Shown: positions 1-5,623 of the stretch, in pieces
Position numbering within the stretch: position 1 is the stretch's first letter
Layout: the number at the start of each line of letters is the position of its first letter
DNA from: Promethearchaeum sp.
GTDB lineage: Archaea > Asgardarchaeota > Lokiarchaeia > Sigyniarchaeales > Promethearchaeaceae
Reading direction: 5' to 3'
Length of the DNA: 15,004 bases
NCBI GenBank assembly: GCA_030611625.1
Contig: JAUWPK010000028.1
Coordinates: 1-15,004 of the forward strand
The notes under the pieces: generated by a model
Told to the model about the DNA's origin: nothing
Seen by the model: only the letters and a program-made list of their open reading frames with translations
Databases searched by the model: none
Position numbers and translations under genes: made by a program

Positions 1-554
1 ATATTTTTCATCCCTAATCCAATAATCTTACTATTTGAGAAAATTAAAAATGTTCCTCCTGTTGGTGGTTTGACAATTGCAGCTGGAAATTGTTCAGGTT
101 CATAAAGACAGTTTGTTAAAGTTAAACAAGCCATTTCTAGATTAATTAATCGCTTCAATTGACTCATAACAACAAGATTTTGAATCTTAATATCAAAACT
201 TGAGAATTTTATTTCTGCCTTTGCCAAGCGTAATTTAATCTTTTCTTTAATGTCTGGAATAGTTTTTTGCTTTTTGATACCTGTTATAATGAGTTTCCCA
301 TTTCGGAACAAAATAATAGATATATTATCTATTTTAAACATTACACAAGGGAATCGATTAAGTCGTTTTACCTCGATTCTTTTTTCAACCTCGCAAAAAT
401 CTATCTTTTTTTCCCCTTCTAATTGCAAAATACCTAAAGCAACTACATTAATAATCTTATAAGGAAATTTACTCGCATTTTCTCCTTCAAATTCGTCTAT
501 ATCCCCCGAATAGACAGAAATTGTTTGGTCTTGTTGTATTTCTAATTGTGCCAT
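1..554 (-). CDS. tbp: TATA-box-binding protein (TBP), C-terminus cut by window edge
   Basis: Read from ATG at 554 down to base 1 without a stop, giving 184 residues. TBP is the general archaeal/eukaryal factor that binds and bends the TATA box and recruits TFB. Both halves of the TBP saddle are visible: repeat 1 about residues 34-114 (INVVALGIL, then RFPCVMFKI, then FRNGKLIITG) and repeat 2 from about 123 (IQNLVV, then YEPEQFP, then IFSNSKIIGLG). The four DNA-kinking phenylalanines appear conserved at F68, F83, F156 and F172. An acidic N-terminal extension of about 30 residues precedes repeat 1. About 20 residues of the usual C-terminus should lie beyond the window. The start is supported by AAGGAG at 565-570, with GGAG 10 bases before the ATG. 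The sequence is divergent: repeat 1 lacks the usual YNPEQFPG spelling, having RLNRFPC instead. It may therefore be a second, specialised TBP paralogue. Family assignment is confident; the paralogue status is inference. Confidence 0.88.
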   Translation of the reverse strand, partial: MAQLEIQQDQTISVYSGDIDEFEGENASKFPYKIINVVALGILQLEGEKKIDFCEVEKRIEVKRLNRFPCVMFKIDNISIILFRNGKLIITGIKKQKTIPDIKEKIKLRLAKAEIKFSSFDIKIQNLVVMSQLKRLINLEMACLTLTNCLYEPEQFPAAIVKPPTGGTFLIFSNSKIIGLGMKN

Positions 555-564
555 CTTTTTTATT

Positions 565-570
565 CTCCTT
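565..570 (-). promoter_or_regulatory. Shine-Dalgarno site of the TBP gene
   Basis: AAGGAG on the minus strand, with 10 bases between GGAG and the ATG at 554. It is one of the few strong Shine-Dalgarno sites in the window and fixes the TBP start. Confidence 0.7.
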
Positions 571-614
571 CTTCTTTTTTAATTTTTTAATTTTTATATT
601 GAGCTGATAGCCAG

Positions 615-622
615 TTTAAATT
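615..622 (-). promoter_or_regulatory. candidate TATA box for the TBP gene
   Basis: The minus strand reads AATTTAAA here. A start about 26 bases downstream (near 592) would give a leader of roughly 38 bases containing the AAGGAG site. A second candidate, ATATAAAA at 592-599, would start transcription almost on top of the Shine-Dalgarno site and is less likely. AT-richness makes chance matches common. Confidence 0.35.
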
Positions 623-1157
623 TTCAAATTCAATGATTAAAAGAGAATTTGTTTTGTATATTAAAAAATACTTATTTCACAATATATATGTTTCGGACAA
701 CTTGCGAGGTTTCCAATGTATTCTTAGAATCTTTTTGTTATTTTTCTAAATATGAACTGATGAAAAATATGTTGATAGAATTGATGGATATTCTTCTTGA
801 AACATAAAATTATTTTATTTCCTACTATCAAGGAAAAATCATGCCTTTTCGTGTATGGCCAGAAAGAAAATTTAATTATTAAATTCGATAGATTCATTTT
901 ATTCCGACAAAATTTACCGACTCCATGAATACTTTAAAATTTGAGCCATTGAATAATAAAGTTGTACATTTACGATTACATTATAAGGAAATTGCTCAAA
1001 AAAAAAATTCATCAAAAAACAATGTAAAAAAAAAATTTTTTAAAACTCTGCATTTTGCATATAGACTCATTCTTTTTATCTACTTTTTAACATATTTCTA
1101 CTTAAAAACATTTAAATACCTTGACTAACTGAATGTGGATAATAAAATAAAAAAAAA

Positions 1158-1184
1158 TTGTGAAATTTTGTGAAATTTTGTGAA
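1158..1184 (+). repeat. 10-base tandem repeat across the zinc-ribbon start codon
   Basis: The unit TTGTGAAATT occurs at 1158-1167 and 1168-1177, with a partial third copy TTGTGAA at 1178-1184. Each copy contains a GTG. Only the middle GTG (1170) opens the zinc-ribbon frame; the GTG at 1160 reaches TGA at 1181 after seven codons. The unit length is not a multiple of three, so gain or loss of a copy would move which GTG is in frame. Confidence 0.85.
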
Positions 1185-1430
1185 GACTGTGGCAACATTT
1201 TATTGCCGAAAAAAAAATTGTTGTATTGTAAGGTGTGTGACAAAACCTTTCCTTTGAAGGAAAAAAAAGCTTATAAAAGTGGTTCTCAAGATATTGGTAA
1301 GAAATCGAAGCTCAAGAAGAAATTGGCGCTAAGAACATCTGTTATTATTGAAGATGTTCGGAAAACACCTTCAATTTCTCAAGATGAGCGAGATGCTTTC
1401 GGTGAATTATTAGAGATGAGTGGAGAATAG
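1170..1430 (+). CDS. RPB9/TFS-like N-terminal zinc-ribbon protein
   Basis: An 86-residue protein with a single zinc ribbon at its N-terminus: C4-x2-C7 and C20-x2-C23, in the setting KFCEDCGNILLPKKK...LYCKVCDKTFP. This spelling is typical of the N-terminal ribbon of RNA polymerase subunit RPB9 and archaeal TFS, which binds the polymerase. After residue 30 the chain is basic (KKSKLKKK) and then acidic. There is no second ribbon, and the Asp-Glu cleavage hairpin of TFS is absent, so RNA-cleavage stimulation is not expected. The start is GTG at 1170, because the frame is closed by TGA at 1161 and no ATG precedes the first cysteine. There is no clear Shine-Dalgarno site, and the start codon sits inside a 10-base tandem repeat. 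It diverges from the TBP gene. The ribbon family is confident; a role as a polymerase subunit is inference. Confidence 0.72.
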   Translation: MKFCEDCGNILLPKKKLLYCKVCDKTFPLKEKKAYKSGSQDIGKKSKLKKKLALRTSVIIEDVRKTPSISQDERDAFGELLEMSGE

Positions 1431-1437
1431 TTTTTTT
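1431..1437 (+). terminator. T-run after zinc-ribbon gene
   Basis: Seven T residues directly follow the stop codon, matching the oligo-T signals that terminate archaeal RNA polymerase. No stem is visible. Confidence 0.4.
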
Positions 1438-1512
1438 ACTAAAATATAATTTTTCTTATTTTACTTATAATTAAAAAAAAACCTTTTTAGATAACATTGG
1501 AAATGTAGAACT

Positions 1513-2244
1513 ATGCCAGTTAAAAAATTAAAGAAAAAGGAAATTTTCCCTATAGCCATTATTGCACATCGAGGCTATAACAAAAATTACCCCGAAAATA
1601 CTATGCTTGCATTTAGGAAGGCAATTGAAGCAAAAGCGGATTATATTGAATTAGATGTTCATTTTTCAGCAGACGGAGAAATTGTTGTTATTCATAACGG
1701 AACAACAGGAAATGTCGCTAATAAGAATTTGGTTGTAAAAGAAACTGATTTAAATGTTTTAAAAACGTTGGATATTGGAGAAGGAGAAAAAATTCCGACT
1801 TTACAAGAAGTTTTTGATCTTTGTAAAGGAAAAATTGGAATTAACATAGAAATCAAAGCTCCAGGATTGGCTGAACCCGTAGTCAAATTAGTTGAGAAGA
1901 ACGGAATGATCGAAGATATAATTATTTCGTCTTTTATGCATAGTGAGGTTGCACAAGCAAAGAAATTGAGCCCTGAAATTAATTGTGCTACTTTAGAACG
2001 TCTTGGAGCAGGTCGGTTGATAAAACATGCTTTAAAAATTAGTGCAGACTCAATTAATCCACCCACAATAATGGCAACCAAAAATTTATGTACTAAAGCT
2101 CATGCTGAAGGTCTTTTGGTTAATCCGTGGTCTCCTGATAAACCAAAAGATTGGGAAAGGTTGTTAAACAACGGTGTGGATTCAATTATTACAAATGATC
2201 CAGAGGGATTGTATAATTTTCTAACATCCAAATACTCGAAGTAA
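1513..2244 (+). CDS. glycerophosphodiester phosphodiesterase (GDPD/UgpQ family)
   Basis: A 243-residue cytosolic TIM-barrel enzyme expected to hydrolyse glycerophosphodiesters to an alcohol and sn-glycerol-3-phosphate. The family signature is clear: AHRG with H19 and R20, PENT with E28, the metal-ligand pair E46 and D48 in IELDVH, the second catalytic histidine H61, and NIEIK near residue 117. The C-terminal VDSIITNDPEGL motif near 225 is also typical. Length is usual for the bacterial/archaeal UgpQ type, with no signal peptide. Oddity: the usual His-Asp after the third strand is His-Asn (IHNGTTG), and the common LxRTT stretch is missing, so substrate preference may differ. The start ATG at 1513 has only a weak GGAA upstream. 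It lies 80 bases before the dehydrogenase on the same strand. Its product would feed the GlpA-like operon at 8129-11327. The family is confident; the physiological substrate is inferred. Confidence 0.88.
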   Translation: MPVKKLKKKEIFPIAIIAHRGYNKNYPENTMLAFRKAIEAKADYIELDVHFSADGEIVVIHNGTTGNVANKNLVVKETDLNVLKTLDIGEGEKIPTLQEVFDLCKGKIGINIEIKAPGLAEPVVKLVEKNGMIEDIIISSFMHSEVAQAKKLSPEINCATLERLGAGRLIKHALKISADSINPPTIMATKNLCTKAHAEGLLVNPWSPDKPKDWERLLNNGVDSIITNDPEGLYNFLTSKYSK

Positions 2245-2290
2245 ATCAACTTTATAATTTTTGATTAATAACTAAAACAATGAAATAAGA

Positions 2291-2301
2291 TTTATTTTAA
2301 A
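2291..2301 (+). promoter_or_regulatory. candidate TATA box of the short-chain dehydrogenase
   Basis: TTTATTTTAAA begins 34 bases before the ATG at 2325, so the expected transcript start is at or just before the start codon. The identical 11-mer occurs at 5051-5061 before another gene. Confidence 0.45.
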
Positions 2302-2324
2302 AATTTTAACCAAGTGAAAAAAAA

Positions 2325-3140
2325 ATGAAATGGAATTTTGAAGGCAAGAATACATTTATTACTGGTGGTGCTTCAGGAATTGGGCGTCAAATTGCAATGG
2401 ATATGGCATCCAACGGGGCTTCTGTAGCAATTTTAGATATGAATGAAGAATTAGGAAATAAGACCGTTGAAGAATTGAAGAAAGCGGGAAATGGTAAAGC
2501 TATTTTCCTCAAGGGATCTGTTTCCGATAAAGAAGGTGTCGAGAAATTAGTGGACCAAGCAATTACAGAAATAGGTGATTTTGATTTTTTGATTAATTGT
2601 GCAGGTGTTTTACGTGATTTTCTGATTTCCAGATTTAATGAGAAATTTTGGGATTTTACTATTGATGTAAATTTGAAAGGCGTTGCGATAGTGAGTCAAG
2701 CATTTGTTACAAGGTGGGTTAATGAATCTAGAGCAAAAGCTAAAGAAAAAGGAGAAAAATATCTTCCAATTTTAGAAAATAAACCGCGCGTAATTGTAAA
2801 TATCGCATCATTAGCAGCTGAGGGAAATGCAGGCCAAGTGGCATATGCAGCATCCAAAGCGGGTGTAATTGGATTGACATTAACTATGGCAAAAGAATTG
2901 GCAAGATATAATATCCGATCTCACGCTGTTAAACCTACATTAATAGATACTCCAATCTTAGGAGAACTCCTTGAAAAAGATGAAGGTAAATTCAAGAAAT
3001 ATTACGATGGCCGGATACCATTTGGTATTGGACAAACATCTTATGTAAGCGATCCTGTGTGCTTTTTATGTTCTGAAGGAGCTTATTTCATTAATGGTTC
3101 TCTTATTCCGATTAATGGCGGAAAAATGGACGGACTTTAA
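2325..3140 (+). CDS. short-chain dehydrogenase/reductase (FabG/3-hydroxyacyl-CoA dehydrogenase-like)
   Basis: A 271-residue classical SDR oxidoreductase acting on an alcohol/ketone with NAD(P). Seen motifs: TGGASGIG at residues 13-20 for the nucleotide, D38 at the end of strand 2 (favouring NAD over NADP), NCAG at 91-94, N116, S162, and the catalytic Y174-x3-K178 in YAASK. The C-terminal GG of NGGKMDG is usual. Two differences from FabG are visible. A basic insert of about 25 residues (131-155, ESRAKAKEKGEKY) precedes strand 5. The PG motif after the active site is replaced by KPTLIDTP. The pattern resembles 3-hydroxyacyl-CoA/17-beta-hydroxysteroid type SDRs, but the substrate cannot be set from sequence. 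The start is ATG at 2325, preceded by AAGTGA with a seven-base spacer. It is convergent with the eRF1-like gene. Confidence 0.85.
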   Translation: MKWNFEGKNTFITGGASGIGRQIAMDMASNGASVAILDMNEELGNKTVEELKKAGNGKAIFLKGSVSDKEGVEKLVDQAITEIGDFDFLINCAGVLRDFLISRFNEKFWDFTIDVNLKGVAIVSQAFVTRWVNESRAKAKEKGEKYLPILENKPRVIVNIASLAAEGNAGQVAYAASKAGVIGLTLTMAKELARYNIRSHAVKPTLIDTPILGELLEKDEGKFKKYYDGRIPFGIGQTSYVSDPVCFLCSEGAYFINGSLIPINGGKMDGL

Positions 3141-3152
3141 TTATTTTATTTA

Positions 3153-3159
3153 TTTTTTT
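3153..3159 (+). terminator. T-run after short-chain dehydrogenase
   Basis: Seven T residues lie 12 bases past the stop, inside a strongly T-rich 53-base convergent spacer. This would serve the plus-strand gene. No equivalent run is visible for the minus-strand gene. Confidence 0.4.
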
Positions 3160-3193
3160 AATTTCTATCTTTTTATATTATTTTGTTAATTTT

Positions 3194-3997
3194 TCAACGA
3201 TCGATTATTTTCTGACCAATTTTTTTCTCAAAATCTGATTTAGCTAATAGAAAACAGACAATTCCTCCGAGCTGGTTAATTCTGTCTCCAGCAGGAATTT
3301 CAGAATCAATAATCTTGGTGATTATCTGTCGATTTTGAGCGATCTGTATTAATCGTTGGATTCGATTTTTTTGATGATGTTCATCAATGTAGGAATTAGT
3401 CAATAAAATATACTCAGGAATTAAGGCAAGGGGTTTAAATTTTTTTTTACGTTTCCCTCCCGAATATATTAAATCTTCAATTTCTTTGATTGTGTATAAA
3501 ACCAAACCATTTTCAATATCATTTAAGCGTTTTTCTAAAGTTCCTATAATACGATCAGTTTCTTTTTCAGTAACAGACCCAATAGCCTCAACGTATTTAT
3601 CAGTTTGAACAAAAAATGACACCTCTTCTATGTCTCGAACTGAACCATTTAATATTTGAAATGATGCAGAATTGGGATTTTTTTCAAGAACTAACCATTT
3701 TTGATGAAAATTTATGTGATTTAGGAATAATGAAGCGTAATCTTTTTTCGCAGGGCTTACCAGTAAAATACTTTTGATTCCTTCTTTCATTAATGGTCGA
3801 AAATCGTTAATAACTTCTTCAAAAAATTGATATAAATGCGATTTTTGAGCATTTTCAAATTTTCGACCGAGTTTTCTCACTTTGAAGAGCATTACACGTT
3901 CGCTAAAAACTTTCCATATAATTATTCGCATTGATTCAAAACCGATTATGAGCCCTATTGGATATCCTCGTTTTTGCTGTTTTTTCTTTTTAGTCAT
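3194..3997 (-). CDS. Pelota/eRF1-like protein (central and C-terminal domains only)
   Basis: A 267-residue protein starting at ATG 3997. The C-terminal part (about residues 165-253) reads like the helix-strand pattern that ends eRF1 and Pelota: VLYTIKEIEDLIYSG, then IPEYILLTNSYID, then IITKIIDSEIPAGDRINQLG and GIVCFLL. The latter parallels the Pelota/aRF1 ending with its S-E-x-x-x-G and LGGI motifs. The segment from 12 to about 140 (GLIIGFESMRIIIWKV, FFEEVIND, GIKSILLVSP) fits the central RNase-H-like domain. The N-terminal codon-recognition or Sm-like domain is absent, and a basic tail MTKKKKQQKR takes its place. No GGQ is present, although Q51 in ENAQKSH falls roughly where that glutamine would lie. 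This suggests a ribosome-rescue or quality-control factor of the Vms1/Pelota superfamily. It is divergently transcribed from the gene at 4090. Superfamily membership is likely; the function is unknown. Confidence 0.65.
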   Translation of the reverse strand: MTKKKKQQKRGYPIGLIIGFESMRIIIWKVFSERVMLFKVRKLGRKFENAQKSHLYQFFEEVINDFRPLMKEGIKSILLVSPAKKDYASLFLNHINFHQKWLVLEKNPNSASFQILNGSVRDIEEVSFFVQTDKYVEAIGSVTEKETDRIIGTLEKRLNDIENGLVLYTIKEIEDLIYSGGKRKKKFKPLALIPEYILLTNSYIDEHHQKNRIQRLIQIAQNRQIITKIIDSEIPAGDRINQLGGIVCFLLAKSDFEKKIGQKIIDR

Positions 3998-4028
3998 TAT
4001 TCAAATCAATAAATAATTCTTTATTCTT

Positions 4029-4052
4029 TTAATTTTAGCATTAATTTTAGCA
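4029..4052. repeat. 12-base perfect tandem repeat in a divergent promoter region
   Basis: TTAATTTTAGCA occurs at 4029-4040 and again at 4041-4052, immediately adjacent and identical. It sits in the 92-base spacer between the eRF1-like gene (start 3997, minus) and the acyltransferase-like gene (start 4090, plus). It could be a double binding site for a regulator or overlap the promoters of both genes. Confidence 0.85.
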
Positions 4053-4089
4053 TAATTTTTTTTTATTTGGTTTATTTTTATAATTAATA

Positions 4090-4983
4090 ATGTCCGCAAC
4101 TGATCAGCAACTCAAATCGAAAAAACATAGATTTAATTTTCACAAAAAAACTTCAGATGAACTCGCTGACGAGTGGGCAGAAAAATCAGTTGAATTACCT
4201 CGAATGCCTTTCTTCTATATAAATATATATCAGTTTTGCATGCCGATATTCACTCTAATAGCAATTAATTTCTTCATCTACTATTTGTATGAGCTTCTAT
4301 CCGTTCAGATTATTTGGCAAATAATATTTCTACCACTTATATTCATTATTGACTATTTTATGTATATTTGGTCGATGACAAAATTATGTAAAATACTTCA
4401 TTGGTATTACAATAAAAAAAGTCCTGCTAAGACGGGAGTTTATTCCAGAAAATTCACAAAACATAATGTAGCAGATCAAGCAGTTCATTATTATCATCTC
4501 AGAGGTTTTATGTATAAATGGCCTGTTTTTATATCAAAAAAATCGATATTCCCTTGGATGGTCAACTTTGTTTTAAGGGATATGGCTGCAAATAAAATTC
4601 ATAAGGATGTAATTTATGGAGATGCCTTCGTTTCGTTGGAATTCACAGATTTAAGACAAGGAGCAGTAATTATGGATGGAGTAACTTTATCTAGTCATGT
4701 CAACGATTCAATTTTCGGAAATCTGACTATTGAAGAAGTTACTGTTGAAAAAAACGGAGTTATGCAGACAAATTCAATTATGGCACCAGGTGGGACAATT
4801 TCTGAAGGGACTGCAATAGGTCCAAAAACCTATGTTCCAAAGAGTTGGCGAATAGAGCGCGATGATTCCAATTTTATTTATGGAGCTCCTGCAAAGAAAT
4901 ATCGAAAGACTCCTTTTATTGAATTGCTTCCGAATAGTTATAAAGAGCAGTGGCTTGAAAAACAACAAAAAATTCAAAAATGA
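4090..4983 (+). CDS. membrane-anchored left-handed beta-helix (hexapeptide acyltransferase-like) protein
   Basis: A 297-residue protein. Two strongly hydrophobic segments, about residues 44-66 and 73-96, form a membrane hairpin after a charged, helical cytosolic N-terminus. The segment from about 172 to 270 reads as a hexapeptide-repeat beta-helix: stacked short strands (VIYGDAFVSLEF, GAVIMDGVTLSSHVN, IMAPGGTISEGTAIGP) ending in the YGAPAKKYR closing motif typical of these transferases (GxPAkxxr). Length between the membrane hairpin and helix suggests a linker helix. Proteins of this design modify lipids, sugars or peptides at the membrane, but acceptor and donor cannot be named. No obvious catalytic histidine in a classical setting is seen; H203 in SSHVND is the best candidate. 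The start is ATG at 4090, with TTTATTTTTATAATTAATA directly upstream. The protein architecture is confident; enzymatic activity is inference. Confidence 0.68.
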   Translation: MSATDQQLKSKKHRFNFHKKTSDELADEWAEKSVELPRMPFFYINIYQFCMPIFTLIAINFFIYYLYELLSVQIIWQIIFLPLIFIIDYFMYIWSMTKLCKILHWYYNKKSPAKTGVYSRKFTKHNVADQAVHYYHLRGFMYKWPVFISKKSIFPWMVNFVLRDMAANKIHKDVIYGDAFVSLEFTDLRQGAVIMDGVTLSSHVNDSIFGNLTIEEVTVEKNGVMQTNSIMAPGGTISEGTAIGPKTYVPKSWRIERDDSNFIYGAPAKKYRKTPFIELLPNSYKEQWLEKQQKIQK

Positions 4984-5054
4984 TTGATGATTTACGACCT
5001 CGTTTTCTGGAAATCTCAAAATTTGGAATAAATTTTAAAAAAGCATTGCATTTA

Positions 5055-5068
5055 TTTTAAATATAAAT
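5055..5068 (+). promoter_or_regulatory. TATA box for a leaderless transcript
   Basis: TTTTAAATATAAAT contains TTTAAATATA, a close match to the archaeal TATA consensus. Its centre is about 26 bases from the ATG at 5088, so transcription should begin at or very near the start codon. Confidence 0.6.
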
Positions 5069-5087
5069 AAAAAAAAGTGAAAAAAAT

Positions 5088-5399
5088 ATGGAATTCATAT
5101 TAATTTGGGAAGCATCAAACCAGTCATTTCAGCCGATTGCGGAAATTGGATCCAAAGGCATTTATTTGGAGTTGTTAAAAGATGAGAAAGCGTGGCTTTT
5201 TAAATATTCAGATAAAGATGTGAGCTTTATTCAACGTCGGACAGCTTTAAGAAGAGCAAGAGAAATAGCTAAGGTGGGGATTGTAAATCCTGCTACCGGT
5301 GCAAGGGTTGGTGTAGGATTTGAATGTAAAGAGGAAGTCGATCCATATCAGGATTTACCAGGAAAGGTTACTCGCGCTGAAAATCAATATAATAAATAA
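5088..5399 (+). CDS. small conserved-looking protein of unknown function
   Basis: A 103-residue soluble protein that I do not recognise. It begins with a predicted beta strand (MEFILIWEAS). A basic helix at about residues 47-62 (FIQRRTALRRAREIAKV) follows, and then GIVNPATGARVGVGFECKEE, which reads as a turn and strand. The tail is polar. The balanced composition, glycine turns and alternating hydrophobic pattern look like a real small domain rather than chance. A strong TATA box and AAGTGA seven bases before the ATG support expression. It is alone between the acyltransferase-like gene (104-base gap) and the solute-binding protein (224-base gap). The basic helix could contact nucleic acid, but this is a guess. 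Confidence 0.6.
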   Translation: MEFILIWEASNQSFQPIAEIGSKGIYLELLKDEKAWLFKYSDKDVSFIQRRTALRRAREIAKVGIVNPATGARVGVGFECKEEVDPYQDLPGKVTRAENQYNK

Positions 5400-5417
5400 T
5401 TAGTTAATTTTCTCATC

Positions 5418-5423
5418 TTTTTT
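5418..5423 (+). terminator. T-run after the 103-residue gene
   Basis: Six T residues in a pyrimidine-rich stretch (5406-5434) start about 20 bases past the stop. They separate this gene from the solute-binding-protein gene. Confidence 0.35.
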
Positions 5424-5597
5424 CTTCTATTCTTTAATAACAAATTTAATCCTTATCAATAATATTTGTACATATAATTTTTGAATTGCATAGAAAGTTA
5501 GGAATTAACAATTAAATAACAAGAAATATATTAAAAAACATTTTTAACTCGTGTCAATCAATAATAATACCGTAGATTAGTAATTAAATTTGTTTTT

Positions 5598-5605
5598 TTT
5601 ATAAA
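5598..5605 (+). promoter_or_regulatory. candidate TATA box of the solute-binding protein
   Basis: TTTATAAA is centred about 22 bases before the ATG at 5624, which would give a leaderless or nearly leaderless mRNA. AAGGA at 5609-5613 could instead act as a ribosome binding site if transcription starts further upstream, for example from the AATTAAAT stretch near 5582. Confidence 0.4.
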
Positions 5606-5623
5606 TTCAAGGAATGAAAAATC

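Larger units (their letters stand above)
555..1169. other. 615-base AT-rich gap between divergent TBP and zinc-ribbon genes
   Basis: No convincing gene was seen. A 13-codon reading frame begins with ATG at 841 after CAAGGAAAAATC and ends in TAA at 880. After a further in-frame TAG at 889 the same frame becomes a 67-codon open frame (ATG 925 to 1128), which is Lys/Asn-rich and then hydrophobic and aromatic (about residues 45-65). It could be a decayed small gene or chance in AT-rich DNA. The 925 start has no ribosome binding site. No tRNA-like arms were found. The gap must hold both divergent promoters. Confidence 0.5.

Noticed and set aside
250..462. 70-codon plus-strand open frame
   Set aside because: It lies antisense inside the TBP gene, whose protein pattern is clear; the plus-strand translation shows no family features.
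690..712. GC-richer island resembling a small RNA stem
   Set aside because: Pairing between the two halves is interrupted by mismatches and leaves no plausible loop, so no RNA is claimed.
925..1128. 67-codon plus-strand open frame as an independent gene
   Set aside because: Low-complexity Lys/Asn-rich start, no ribosome site and no recognisable domain; kept only as a possible relic in the gap description.
1692..2081. 129-codon minus-strand open frame
   Set aside because: It is a shadow of the glycerophosphodiesterase gene, which carries all catalytic motifs on the plus strand.
4774..5019. 81-codon minus-strand open frame across the end of the acyltransferase-like gene
   Set aside because: Mostly antisense to the beta-helix coding region, with no domain pattern and no start signal.
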